Shown here piece by piece: positions 32,749-43,849 of a stretch of DNA of 64,000 bases. Made by a program: the position numbers and the translations under genes. The DNA is from Branchinecta lynchi (lineage: Eukaryota > Arthropoda > Branchiopoda > Anostraca > Branchinectidae), in the NCBI GenBank assembly GCA_023053575.1, contig JAKZAP010000005.1, forward strand, positions 2,418,001 through 2,482,000, written 5' to 3'. The notes under the pieces are model-generated. The model was not told where the DNA came from, searched no databases, and saw nothing but the letters and a program-made list of their open reading frames with translations. Positions within the stretch are counted from its first letter, which is position 1. Every line of letters starts with the position of its first letter.

Positions 32749-32980
32749 CTTGGATGGCGTGTTCAGGGAGGTTGTTCCAAGTGTCCACTTCTTGCGTTGA
32801 GAAAAAGTTTGCCCGAGCTCTTTTCTGGCTTCTGGCTTGTATATTTTTTCTGAGTGGCCTCTGGCCACGAACGGCTGTTAGGGTCGAAGCGTAGATCCTT
32901 CCTTCTTTCCTCGCCCTGTGGCGCACAGTTTGAATACAGCGTGTTTTGTGCAAAGCTCAGTACTTTAGCAGAAAACATAT
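32749..32980 (-). pseudogene. LINE C-terminal fragment, part 1
   Basis: Minus strand: AVRGQRPLRKNIQARSQKRA, then ANFFSTQEVDTWNNLPEHAI, interrupted at 32749 by the hAT-like element. The FFSxxxVDxWNNLPExxI pattern is the usual LINE C-terminus. Confidence 0.85.
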
Positions 32981-34022
32981 TTTCGAAATTTTAGCCTGCG
33001 GTGCAGAGTTTCTCAGTATTTTTTTACCTTGAAAGTATTTCCTACAGAAAGAGGTTTGAACATAAATTGGCTTTGAAAGCTCTGGGAGAAGGTAAAATAA
33101 CGGAACTGGTGATCGCTCCACCAACTTTGTTTCATTATTTTGTCGTAAAATTAAAACCATCCGCTTGAACCTGGACTATCCTTTTTGTTCAACTGAAGAA
33201 TTAGAACAAATCTATTTTATATCTCAACAGCCACTATTTTTCTTAGGAGACAGTCAAGTAAAGCACTGCCATATGCTAACTTCTGGCAAAATACCTCACT
33301 CTGTTGAAGCGATATCCTGATCACACTGACGGACGAACCTGTAGTTTTATCAAGTAAATAATGTTACCAAAAGTTTCGGCTGCGGCGCCTTTCGCAATAG
33401 CGTAAGGATTTGGGATTCGAGTCACATTAAAGGCAAGACTTTGAACGGGAAGTAGTTGAATTCTGCAAAAAGTAAGGTCAACTTTGCCACAATCACAGTC
33501 GTTAGAAGCTGCTACCAGGCTTCGCTCTCTTCAAAAAAGGGGATGTTGTAACTGTAACCTATAACCCAGTATTCCGAACGACCTTTAGCGGGTTCTTCTA
33601 AAAATCAGTTTTAATAGCTCCGGAAATCTTCCAAAAAATTCGCCTGTGGTGTTGCGTTTCGTGCCTATTCTATCTAATCTGTAGAATTCTTTAGCATTGC
33701 TAGTCATTAACAGTCGTATGTTTCGACATGTTCCCCTTCCCCATACTCAATCATTTATTTACTTTACTTTGTTTGCCCTCTTCTATGATAGCAGGAATTT
33801 CAAAACGAACTTTATTTCCTGCTTAGGATTCAGGATTCAACAACTTTACTAAAAAAAATCATTCCGGCTTGACGACCGGTTACACGCAAAGCACATACAT
33901 GCTTGAAAAACGCAACCAGTACACATTTACCATCATATTCTAGTCAAACCTTCACTTAAATAAACTAAAAGTTTATTAATTAATTTGTCAATTTGTCCTC
34001 TCTCGTCTTCCAAACCCTCCAC
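32981..34022. other. Unassigned; hAT-family-like remnants
   Basis: Segments such as TTTCGGCTGCGGCGCCTTTC (33377) and AATTCGCCTGTGGTGTTGCG (33637) resemble interiors of the hAT-like elements at 31257 and 61988, but no ends were found. Nothing else recognised. Confidence 0.45.
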
Positions 34023-34130
34023 TCACCAACTACCCTCAAGGAGATGTTTCTTTAACCGATTTTTAAACTGCGGTACACTTTCCGCTTCTCGAATTGAGTC
34101 TGGAAAAGTATTCCAGACCGCCTTACCTTA
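34023..34130 (-). pseudogene. LINE C-terminal fragment
   Basis: Minus-strand frame GKAVWNTFPDSIREAESVPQ followed by FKNRLKKHLLEG and a stop. A canonical LINE ORF2 terminus (VWNxLPxxIREAxSVxxFKxxLKxHLL). The frame upstream is broken. Confidence 0.85.
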
Positions 34131-34758
34131 ATGAAGGTATCTAAGGAGCACACCATTCTGCGCTTTACAAATTCGATGTACTACTGCTTATGCGGTAGGA
34201 TATTTTTGGACGGATATCTGACAGTTTTTTTTACGGATTTCTCGTTCTCGATCGTCGGGCTTGTACGGATTCTTGGACTACCAGAACGGAAAACCTGCCA
34301 TCGTGAAGTGTGAAACACTGGCCATCAGCATTCGGTTGCAAGGTTGACACATGTCGCACGATAGTGTGAATTGTCACTCTATTTAGTTTTTGTCATTCTT
34401 GTCCTACACGTAGGACATAAAAATCACTCTATTTCAGATTACGTCCAAATGTGTCCCTTTTGCAGCAGGGATTCCGAAAAGAGGTGACTATTTTACGCTT
34501 TTTCATGCAAATAAAATTATGATGTGTGGTTTTTGCAGAGGAGATTCCGACCAAAAGCAGACCAAAAGTTACCATTTCACATTTTTTCGTAAACAAAAAT
34601 TTCACTCCCTATTCACTCTCTGTTTGGGCCAAAAGTCACTTTCTAAAGGTTTTTGATGTGGCAACGCTGTTCAGCTGCTCAGCAGTAAATTCAAAATGCT
34701 TGCTAAACACTGGACAGGTCATTGATGGAAAGTGAAACAACATAGAAGTGGCAAGAAA
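34131..34758. other. Unassigned stretch
   Basis: Upstream of the signal-peptide-like exon. It contains TTGTCCTACACGTAGGACAT (a short palindrome) and two related GGATTCCGAAAAGAGGTGAC-like segments. No promoter is clearly visible. Confidence 0.4.
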
Positions 34759-34834
34759 ATGAGGGAGCCATGCTTTTCAACGTTTTTTGTCCTTATGTTC
34801 TTTAAAATCTTCATGGCATCTGCAGAATACATAG
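34759..34834 (+). CDS. Signal-peptide-like first exon
   Basis: ATG at 34759, 25 codons then a strong donor G/GTAAGT at 34835. MREPCFSTFFVLMFFKIFMA then SAEYI: a basic start, a hydrophobic core and a small-residue cleavage site (ASA). It leaves in phase 1. The first strong acceptor downstream (TTTTTTCTTTTTCAG, exon at 35561) joins in phase to a short repeated frame (GVGRIKKENTKD), but that copy frameshifts soon after. Whether a real gene uses this exon is unknown. Confidence 0.4.
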
Positions 34835-35200
34835 GTAAGTTATGGCTGTTTACAGACATATTCTTGACCTTGACTGTTGACTTGGTTGGGCTAGGCTAGC
34901 TCAGTAGCTAGTGTAGCCTGAGTGTAACTAGTAGTAGAGTAGTGGCTAGTAGTCCCCGAAGCTGCACCAAAAGTCGGTAGTGCATTGTCCGAAAATAATT
35001 TGGTGGGCCGCCACCAAAACTAATTTGCTGCACCACCTTTGGCTTTGTGGTTGGGGGTGGCGGCCTGCCGGCACCCGCTGGAAAGATTCTGAGGCTGAAT
35101 CTTCTTAGCAATCCAGGAAAGGTAGGCTACCTGACCTCAATTTTTCCTTCGAACCAACCTATAGAGAGACACCATGGTTGCTACATGGCGCTTGAGTTCA
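34835..35200. other. Unassigned; contains a GC-rich palindrome
   Basis: GTGGGCCGCCACCAAAACTA and GGGGGTGGCGGCCTGCC (35005-35068) form an imperfect hairpin. No coding evidence. Confidence 0.5.
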
Positions 35201-35520
35201 GTCTGGACCGCGTTCTCCTCTTCCCGGAGCGCGACTCCGGCGGTACGGGGACGCCTCTTACAATACAAAGAGCCAGCAGGCAGGGGACACCTCCTCTCTC
35301 TAGAAGACCCGTTCCGAAACCGCGAGATACTCTGGGCACAAGAGGACGGCTCGAGCGGAGTGATCCAGCGGGCCAGAGATGACTTGGGGACAAGAGGGCG
35401 GCTCGAGCGGAGGTATCCGGCGGGCAAGAGAGGATCAGCGCGCGCCGAGAGCCTCCGGAGCAGCCTCGTGGCACGACAGATTGTTAATACTGTATTCCGC
35501 ATAGATTGCGGCGACGCAAC
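35201..35520 (+). repeat. GC-rich block with a 51-bp internal duplication
   Basis: Much more GC-rich than its surroundings. ACAAGAGGACGGCTCGAGCG (about 35338) recurs as ACAAGAGGGCGGCTCGAGCG (about 35389). Several frames are open on both strands here and in the copy at 50541-50863, so no single frame can be preferred. Confidence 0.6.
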
Positions 35521-35560
35521 TTGAGAAATAAGAATTGAGTTGTTGTTTTTTCTTTTTCAG

Positions 35561-35757
35561 GGGTCGGACGAATTAAGAAGGAAAACACTAAAGACGAGTA
35601 CCAACATTTGTGTCTTGTTCATTCTGTTACCGTCAAGTCGTATTGGTTGTTCCATTTTACATAAAGCAAATCAAGCTACTGTTTTGTCGATGACCGACTC
35701 TTTTCCTCCAAACGTGTATTCCAACTTATTTTTCAACATAACAGCAATCCATCCATG
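35561..35757 (+). pseudogene. Copy of a repeated 75-codon frame, with a 25-bp deletion
   Basis: Follows TTTTTTCTTTTTCAG. GVGRIKKENTKD is in frame, then a deletion relative to the copies at 44668-44442 and 50502-50276 shifts the frame. The end (SFPPNVYSNLFFNITAIHP) is readable in another frame. Confidence 0.55.
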
Positions 35758-35829
35758 ATTTTTAGCATCATCTATCGGAACTTCTACGATTCTGCGAAGA
35801 CGAACTATTTTCAAACGAGGGGCTGCTCA

Positions 35830-37400
35830 CTGCAGCTGTGAGCCTACATCGGATACGGGCAAGACGGAGATGACCAACGCCGTTGATTTGAGGACAGAAT
35901 TTGAGTCTTCGTTTAGGCGACGTTTCTCGTACCCGTGACCTCACTATTGCTCGAAAATGGATTAGGTTGAATACAACGAGAGATCAAAATGTGACAGACA
36001 TAACCGTTGATTGGTTGACAGAGAATTAGAGTCATCGTTTAGGCGACGTTTCTCATACCCGCAGGAGGACGCTGACTTATGCAGCTGTGAGTCTACACCG
36101 GTAAGGGGTAACATTAGATAGCGAACGCCGCTGACTTGTTAACAGAGAATTAGAGTCATCGTTTCGACGACGTTTCTCGTACCCATTCGAGGACGCCGAC
36201 CTCACTATTTCTCGAAAATGGATTAGGCTTAAAACGTGAATACAGCGAGAGAGCAAAAATGAAATAGTCAAAGAGTCGTCGTTTAAGTTCTCCAACATTC
36301 ACTAGCGTGTTTTTGGACAGTCATAAAAATTTTAATCTATAACAAAATTCTGAGTTTACCTAATATTGATTGGTTGACGCAGAACTTCTAATGTTTACAA
36401 TTGCCTTCTTAAAATATAAAAGTCAGCGTAGTACCGTATCGTTTGAAGTGGGATGACACCACTCTTATGAGAGCTATTCCGGCGATCTCCGAAAAGTAAA
36501 CCGAGAACCCACCAAACGCAGGAACAAACGGAAAATCGTTGGGTACAGCAGTTACAACGTAACTTCTACAACAAATCTATTTAAAACAAAAAGCCTCCAC
36601 TCGACGCGCGCTTTGGTGTAAAACAAATGTTCACTTTGGAGTTCCGTTGACCTCACTATTGCTCGAAAATGGATTAGGTTGAATACAATGAGAGAGCAAA
36701 ATGTGACAGACATAACCGTTGATTGGTTGACAGAGAATTAGAGTCATCGTTTAGGCGACGTTTCTCATACCCGCTAGAGGACGCTGACTTATGCAGCTGT
36801 GAGTCTACACCGGCAAGGGGTAACATTAGATAGCGAACGCCGCTGACTTGTTAACAGAGAATTAGAGTCATCGTTTAGGCGACGTTTCTCGTACCCATTC
36901 GAGGACGCCGACCTCACCATTTCTCGAAAATGGATTAGGTTTAAAATCGTGCATACAGCGAGAGAACGAACATGAGATAGCCAACGCCGCTGATTTGTTG
37001 TCAGAGAATTTGAGTCATCGTTTAGGCGACGTTTCTCATACCCGTTGGAAGACGCTGACCTCACTATTGCTCGAAAATGGATTATGTTTAAAACATGAAT
37101 ACAGCGAGAGAGCAAACATGAGATAGCCAACGCCGTTGATTTGTTGACGGAGAATTAGAGTCATCGTTTAGGCGACGTTTCTCGTACTCGTTGGAAGACG
37201 CTTACCTCACTATTGTTCGAGAATGGATTAGGTTTAAAATCGTGCATACAGCGAGAGAGCAAACATGAGATAGCCAACGCCGTTGATTTGTTGACAGAGA
37301 ACTTGAGTCACCATTTAGGCGATGTTTCTCATACCCGTTGGAGGACGCTGACCTCACGATTGCTCGAAGATGGATTAATGTTTAAAATCATGAATACAGC
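35830..37400 (-). repeat. Satellite array, 120-150 bp units
   Basis: The core CGTTTAGGCGACGTTTCTCG recurs at about 35912, 36036, 36158, 36745, 36868, 37017, 37163 and 37311. Other shared parts: CTCACTATTGCTCGAAAATG, GATTAGGTTTAAAA, ACAGCGAGAGAGCAAACATG, CGCCGTTGATTTGTTGACAG. It is interrupted around 36310-36640 by unrelated sequence. Related units at 43850-44375 and 49880-50200 are in reverse orientation. Confidence 0.9.
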
Positions 37401-37905
37401 GTTAAATTTTTTCTGATTCGTATCAGTATTCAGTTACATGCTTTACCGGTCAGTTACAGTTTTAAACCTTTCTCGTTGCCGGCTCTGCACACGCGGCAAT
37501 CCGTTTAATCTTTCTTTTCGTAAAAACAATTTTGTTATTACGGCTACGGCTCCCGGCTTAGCGTTGTACAGATCGGTATGCGTGAAGCAACCATAGGGAG
37601 GTTCCGACGATGGGTGTCAAAAGGCGGGCGGGTGGCTAGAATACGACTGATGACGCGGTGACATTTGTTCTGGGTGGACTTATGCAAGCGCTGTGCAAGA
37701 TAATAAGGGAAAAAGTGTTGTTTTGCTCTGAAGGGAAAGCATAGAATTTTTCGAAAAGCAGATATGTGTCTTATAAACGGCAACTTCACCAACACCGAGA
37801 CACGGCCGGGTGGGGTATAGAACTAAAATCTGTTCACATCTAGTTAAGAGAAATATAATCAAAATCAGGCTGGTGAACAAGATCGAAGGTACCAATGGAT
37901 CTCAA

Positions 37906-38151
37906 ATATGCAATCATTTATTAGGTTCAAGGTTTAATTTACATTTCTGCATAAAATCAAAATAAATAGGGCCAAGCCGGGGACACAAGGTCGATTGACA
38001 AAAACCCGGTACAATATATAACAAACATATTTTACATACAACTAATTATATAAATAAATGTTAATAATTCCATGACTCACCACCAGACGGGAACCCGCCC
38101 CACAAACCCACAGAAACTCGGCAAGATCAACCCGAAATCCCACAAAAAAAC
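37906..38151 (-). mobile_element. Probable LINE 3' end
   Basis: ATTTATTAGGTTCAAGGTTT is the complement of an AACCTTGAACCTAATAAAT tail like that of the 7219 LINE. The rest is AT-rich, then CACCAGACGGGAACCCGCCC. No coding part. Confidence 0.4.
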
Positions 38152-38671
38152 AAGAGCTACGAGCTCATATGGCACTTTTTACGAGTAGGTGGTACACGAA
38201 AGTAGATGAGAACGTCTCGAAGTACACCCGCCATCCAAAAATGCGGTTCGGAAAGAGAAATAGGATATTTAGTTTCACTCACTTCTGAGCAGTTCCGGCA
38301 TAATCTCGTATTATCTGCAGCATACTGTTCTGTTGCAGCCGAGGTTGCAGCACGACTGTTCAAACTTCCAAGTTTCAGCGCAATAAATCCACTCGTTCGA
38401 CCCCTAGACGTGTTACACCATTTCCGGTACTCCCTCCATCTTCCCCTACCGTGGTCGAATCTGGTTCGGACTAAAAAATGGATCATCTAAAAAGCATCTG
38501 CTTTTATCCCATCTATCAGGTTTCACTCAAATCTGATCATTTTTGGAAAATTCCGGTACCCCCCCCCCCCACACACACCGTTGGACCTCTGAATCCCCTC
38601 TTCCCCTCCATCACGTTTTATTGAAATCGGAGCATAGCTTATCTGCAAATTTTCAGTACCCCCCCCCCCCC

Positions 38672-39470
38672 CAGGGTTCCCGGGTGGCTAAAATACCAGC
38701 CGGTTAATACCGGCTAATAGGTGATTTCTGCCGATACGGTTAAAATCAAGTGGCATGGATAAAATCAAGTAACTGGCTAAAATCAAAACTGCTACTATGT
38801 GATTTTAATAGCACTCCGCTATTCTAAGACTGTCATACTTCTTTCATGTATTAAAGATTGTAGTTCATGTTAGCCTAGAGAGGACGGAAGTATGCAGAAT
38901 AATGTCAACGCTGAATAGGTGTAAGCTAAGTCATATCTGCCATTATAAATGGCACTGAAGCTAGGTTCCTTCATTTATATGCACAAGTTTCTGCTGAGAA
39001 TCCCTACAGAGCTACCGTATAACATACTATTAACAAAACAAGAAGGACAAGCTATAAAATTACAAGCTCAATTCTTGAAGTAGCCTATTTACTATCCGCG
39101 TATCGTATCAACATGTATAACAAATCGCCTCCGCAGTTTCTAATAGCCTCCTCGCTTTAATATAATACGGTACGAACTCCCGGTATAAATAAATCGCAGG
39201 AAGCAACGTGACCTGATGACTCACTCGTGTCAACCCCAAACCGGTTTTCTGGATTGGAGTAGGCGAGCTAATTAGTCCGGGAATCAACCCTGGTTGAAAA
39301 ATAGTCGGAAAACAATGAACAAACAACAGTAAAGATTGATACGTAGAAAAGATCAGTGCGGTATGATTTTAGCCAGTTTTAGCCGGCAAAAATCGGTTTT
39401 TATTAATAAAAGCCGATTAAAACCGCAGGTATGGTAAAAATCAATTTTAGCCGGCAAAAACGGAACCCTG
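38672..39470. mobile_element. hAT-like MITE, CAGGGTTCC ends
   Basis: CAGGGTTCCCGGGTGGC to GCAAAAACGGAACCCTG, 799 bp, inserted in a poly-C tract so the target duplication cannot be read. Internal ACCGGCTAATA and TTTTAGCCGGCAAAAA repeats. Identically placed in the duplicate at 45463-46260 and absent from the family B copy near 60267. Confidence 0.75.
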
Positions 39471-41395
39471 CCCCCCCCCCCCTACCTTGACTGAATCCGT
39501 CCCTAAAACCAAATAACAAATCTAGGCCGCACAAGCTTGGCACTGTCGAACTTGCATCTCATTCGGTCCAACCGTTTGGTTTTTGTGCATGTAAAATTTT
39601 TCCAACCCCAACTCCCCCCACCATGGTTGCATACAGTTCGAACGCATGTCTTACATGTCGAGTTCATAGATTCGTATCACCCATTAAGTTTCACTCGAAT
39701 CAGACCACTCGTTCGCAATTTGCAGCAGTTTCCATATTTCCCTTCCCTCGCTCCCCCCAAGATGCTGCCTGCAAAGTTTCGTTCTCTTAGTACATCTGGA
39801 ACTATTCTAACTCGCGACTACCGGAATTCTAGGACCCTCCCCCCCCCCAGAGCCCCGAAACCATCTGGCTCCGTCAGTTTCGTATATAGGCCTAATGCAT
39901 GTTCTCCCAATTAAGTTCCGTCCCAATCCCTTTGCTTTAAGCGTTTTTTAGTTTTCCGCCCCCCCCCCCATGCCCGCAGGTATCGGACCCGATCCAGACT
40001 TGACACCGAACATCTGAGGCGATAGCTCTTTCGAACTGACAAGTTTCATTTAAATCCGATCACCCGTTCAAAAGTTATGCATGCCACTAGATTCCGGACT
40101 CCCCATCCATCCACTCCCCCACGATGGTCAGATCGGAGAAACGACTATTCTCAAGTCAATCTGATCGGACCCCTTACATACCTGCAAAGTTCCATCGTCC
40201 TAGCACATCAAGAAGTACGCCGGACTTGCGGGATCACTAGAAGTCCGCCCCCCCCCCTAACTCCCCCACAGTGCCCGGATCCGGTCCAGTTATGTCAATG
40301 ACGTATCTAGGACTTGTGCTTTTTCTTCCCACCAAGTTTCATCCCGATCCCTCCACTCTAAGCGTTTGTCAAGATTTCCGGTTCCCTACCCCCCCCCCCC
40401 AAGTGTCATCGGATCCGGTCCGGATTTAAAGTGGGACGTCTGAGACACGAGGTCATCCTAAATATCAACTTTCATCAAGATCCGACCAACCGTTCGCAAG
40501 TTAAAAATACCTCAATTTTGGCTTCCCCGTCCCTCCCCCCCCCCCCCAGATGGTCGGATCGGGGAACTGACTATTTCCTATTTAATCTGGTCGGGTCCTT
40601 GGCATGCTTGCCAATTTTCATTGTCCTAGCACATCAGGAAGCTTCGAACTCGCGGGATCACTAGAAATTAGGACTCCCCCCCCCCCAACTCCCCCAAAGT
40701 GAGCGGATCCGTTCCGGTTATGTCAGTCAGGTATCTAGGACTTGTGCTTGTTCTTTCTACCAAGTTTCATCCGGATCTCTCCACTCTGAGCGTTTTTCAA
40801 GATTTCCGGTTTCCCCTTCCAACTCCCCCCAATGTCACCGGCGTCTGAGACATGAGGTCCATCCATATATCAAGTTTCGTTAAGATCGGACGACCCGTTC
40901 GTATGCTGAAAATATATAATTTTTCAAAATTTTTCCGGATTCCCCGTCCCTCCACTCCCCTCAAGACCCACCCCCAAGATTAATCGGATCCGGTCCGGAC
41001 TTGAAATGAGACATCTGAGACACGAGATCTTTCCAGATATCAAGTTTCATTAAGATCCGATCACCCGTTCGAAAGTTATGAATGTCCCTATTTTCCGGAT
41101 TCCGCCCCCTCCCCCACGATGGTCGGATCGGGCAAGTGACTATTTCCAACTTAGTCTGGTCGGGTCCCTGTATGCCTGCGAAGTTTCATCGTCCTAGCTT
41201 GCGTGGAAGTGCCCAAACTATTATTTATGTTTCTTGACTATGTCCAGGTTAATCAGGTCGGGTCCCCGATTCAATCTTTTAACAATACATACTTGCGCAT
41301 TCGCTCCCTAATACATCCAATATTCCTGACTTGATGTAATTTGTTTAGATTATCTACTTTCTGCATAGTCCCGCATTCGCTCTCTCATACACGGA

Positions 41396-41470
41396 GTCTT
41401 GGCTCAGTTGGTAGAGTGGTCGCTTTACTACTCGGAGGTTCGTGGTTCGCTACCGCATTCGGGCAGCGCC
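41396..41470 (+). repeat. tRNA-derived SINE head
   Basis: A box TGGCTCAGTTGG (41400-41411) and B box GGTTCGCTACC (41444-41454) with tRNA-like spacing, then a T-rich stretch. The stems do not close into a full cloverleaf and it sits in a transposon, so a SINE is more likely than a functional tRNA. Confidence 0.6.
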
Positions 41471-41799
41471 TTTTTTTTGCTACGTTTCGCTCCACTTTTA
41501 CATTATATTTTCGGGACTCCCGGATCCGGGGAAAGCCGGATTGGGGAAATGATTAATTGTAAGTTGATCTGGTCCGGTCCCTGATATGCCTGCCAAGTTT
41601 CATCGTCCTAGCTTATCTGGAAGTGCCCGAACTAGCAAAACCGGGACCGATTGACGGACAGAAATTACAACCGCTATATGGCACTTGGCCGAAGGGCAAG
41701 TGCCATAAAAATACCCAATGCGCAAGCGAGGGTTACCGATGGCCGGCAACTAATATGGACCACAACCAAAACATATCAACAACAAACAAATAAAAATTT

Positions 41800-43375
41800 A
41801 CTTTAATTTTTTTATTTTTATCGATGATTCTTGAACTTATTTGTAAGTATAGAATGAAAGTTGCTTTTTTATATTTGGAAGTGATTTATTGATATCAATA
41901 TATTGTAAATAAAGATGCCATGAACCGTGATTGAAAAATATGGTGAGAACCGCGATCTCTCAGTGGTTAATTTAAGGTGCTGCATTTTCCGTTGATGACG
42001 GGTTTCATAAGCATGGTCAGGTTGCTCAGGGAAAAAATTACTCGAACGAAAGTACGAAGGTAGTTCCGACCGGTCATATTTTACCTTAAATAAAAAAGAA
42101 TGTAGAGTGAATAATTCTGAAACAGGCAAAATATTAGTTAACAAATATAGAGTTTCAGTTTTGTTAGGATAAGAAGAAGGGGACGGTAAATATTTTTTTT
42201 AAATTCGAAGAGCCCGGTTTTGAAGAGTCTGTATCGGTTTCACATGATATTTGAATGTTGCCAAATAAATCAAGGGAGAATACATAAGATGGGAGTGTAT
42301 CAAAGCAAAATAAATCATCAAAAAAGTAATTCTTTATACGATAGATTTTCATCAATAATTATACCAAGATACCGGAGTGAAGTTACCCTTTGAATTTGGA
42401 TATTTGTAGCCTGATCATTTATTGTCGACACTTCTTTTGCTTTGTGTCCAATTCTACTATAAATGATAAATTTCGTTTTGGCGGCATTTAATGACAAACG
42501 ATTAGCTTTTAGCCATACAATCAATTGGGAAAACACGATGTGCTTCTCTTTGACATCCTCTTCCGACTGTCCTGCAAGTGTTGATCCGGTATCATCGGCG
42601 AAAAGGACATTCAGGCTGTTGTTTTCTGTCGCTGATGAAAGGTCATTTATGTATATTAGGAAGAGCAGTGGTCCCAGAATTGAACCCTGAGGGACACCAA
42701 TATTTGACAATAAGCAAAAGAAATAGAAAACCGTGATTTTCGGGGTTTTTTCTTGATCAGCTAATTATTCCTCTAGGATGATGTGCGAGGGATAAACATA
42801 AATTCGGATATTTCGGTTGCACTTCCGGCAAACCGTCCTCAGCGAAAAACAAAATAAAACTAAATCATAAAATCAACATCATCCTAGAGGGATAATTAGC
42901 TGATCAAGAAAAAAAAAAAACCGAAAATCACGGTTTTCTATTTCTTTCGTAATGAATGGTCAGCTTAGCTTCAAACCTTATATTTGACAATAAGCATGGA
43001 TCCAAAACTGTCTTATTAATAGTTGTTACTTGGGATCGACCTGTTAGGTAAGATGCGATAAAATCGTGCGCTGGTCCTCGTATCCCACAATGGCTTAATT
43101 TATATAACAATATTTCGCGACAAATCGTGTCGAATGCCTTCTCAAGGTCCAAAAAGATACTCGCCGGAATCAATTTTTTATCAAGACATTCGTGAATAAA
43201 TTGGATCATAGTCAGGATGGCATCTTGCGTACTATGTCCCTTTCTAAACCCAAACTGATTTTTTGAAAAATAATCCTTCGAAGTAAGAAAATTATACACT
43301 CGATTATAAAAACATCGCTCCATTAATTTAGACAAACCTGAAAGGATAGACTTCATAATCCCGCATTTCTAAGTG
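41800..43375 (-). pseudogene. LINE reverse transcriptase, broken
   Basis: Minus strand. 43356-42996: SKLMERCFYNRVYNFL, QFGFRKGHSTQDAILTMIQF, FLDLEKAFDTI. After a 264-bp insertion, 42710-42318: GVPQGSILGPLLFLIYINDL, catalytic FADD (VLFADDTGS), KTKFIIYSR, LRYLGIIID, then a stop. The thumb region 42144-41869 (LLTNILPVSELFTLHSFLFK, KLTTERSRF) is in another frame. Close relative of the 7219-8487 LINE. Lesions: the insertion, a premature stop and at least one frameshift. Confidence 0.88.
42716..42979 (+). mobile_element. Palindromic family F element with 16-bp target duplication
   Basis: ATATTTGACAATAAGC at 42700-42715 and 42980-42995 flanks the element exactly; removing one copy restores the LINE frame across GVPQGS. 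The element has head-to-head arms (GAAATAGAAAACCGTGATTT; TTGATCAGCTAATTATTCCT) and a one-sided tail AATGGTCAGCTTAGCTTCAA. Non-coding. Confidence 0.9.
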
Positions 43376-43429
43376 GAAAGCTTCCTTTCGCCATGGGGTT
43401 ATTTAAGATAGGGACGTTCAGCCACTGGA

Positions 43430-43845
43430 ATGTTTTGTCATCGGAAAAGTAGTTCGCCCGGAATCCGGCCAAAATCGGAAAGTTTGTCAAAAGTAAAAGT
43501 TTTATTTGAAGTTGATTAGATGTTCGATTTCTGGGTAAGAAGACATGCTAAACACGATGGGGAAAACCGTTTTATCGCCGGACAAGTAGTTCGCCCGGAA
43601 TCCTGCCAAAACCGGAAAGTTTGTTAAAAGTAAAAGTTTTATTTGGTGCTGATTAGATGTTCGATTCAGGAGTAAGAAGACATGCTGAACACTTATGTGA
43701 CAACAATTTTCTACCCAGACAAGTAGTTCGCCCGGAATCCGGCCAAAACCGAAAATTGTTAAAAGTTAGAGCTTTATTTGTAGTTGATTAGATATTCGAT
43801 TCAGGGGTAAAGAGATGGTGGATCCGTGTATGACAATCATTTTTG
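43430..43845 (-). repeat. Family A fragment
   Basis: Four units with GACAAGTAGTTCGCCCGGAA, TCCGGCCAAAATCGGAAAG and GTTGATTAGATGTTCGATT. Ends are missing. Confidence 0.8.
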
Positions 43846-43849
43846 TACC

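Larger units (their letters stand above)
35201..37905 (+). repeat. Left arm of a large inverted repeat
   Basis: Matches the reverse complement of 48068-50863. In order: a GC-rich block (35201-35520), an exon-like frame (35561-35757), satellite units (35830-37400), AGTTTTAAACCTTTCTCGTT near 37460, the empty foldback site at 37516-37524, then a 370-bp block ending GATCGAAGGTACCAAT. It has more satellite units than the right arm and lacks the foldback transposon. Confidence 0.85.
38152..41708 (+). mobile_element. Family B element, complete, with two insertions
   Basis: Starts CAAGAGCTACGAGCTCATAT and ends with the hairpin TATGGCACTTG...CAAGTGCCATA. The body contains repeated TTAAGATCCGATCACCCGTT, GATGGTCGGATCGG, CCAAGTTTCATCCCGATCCC and poly-C runs. 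Holds a CAGGGTTCC-ended element (38672-39470) and a tRNA-like SINE (about 41278-41510). Confidence 0.85.

Noticed and set aside
34908..35111. Glycine/proline-rich ORFs around GGTGGCGGCC
   Set aside because: Explained by a GC-rich imperfect hairpin; both strands are open.
35174..35524. GIY-YIG-like ending (VFRIDCGDAT) hinting at a Penelope-type nuclease
   Set aside because: Only about ten residues match and no downstream catalytic residues follow before a stop.
36077..37130. Repeated ORFs ASSNGYEKRRLNDDSNS in the satellite
   Set aside because: The same unit is read in several frames and in both orientations elsewhere; no start, splice signal or frame conservation supports coding.
35830..37400. 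CRISPR-like array
   Set aside because: Units are 120-150 bp with no constant short repeat plus unique spacer pattern, in a eukaryotic genome; it is a satellite.
41396..41470. Functional tRNA gene
   Set aside because: A and B boxes are present but a full cloverleaf with an acceptor stem cannot be drawn and it sits inside a transposon; read as a SINE head.
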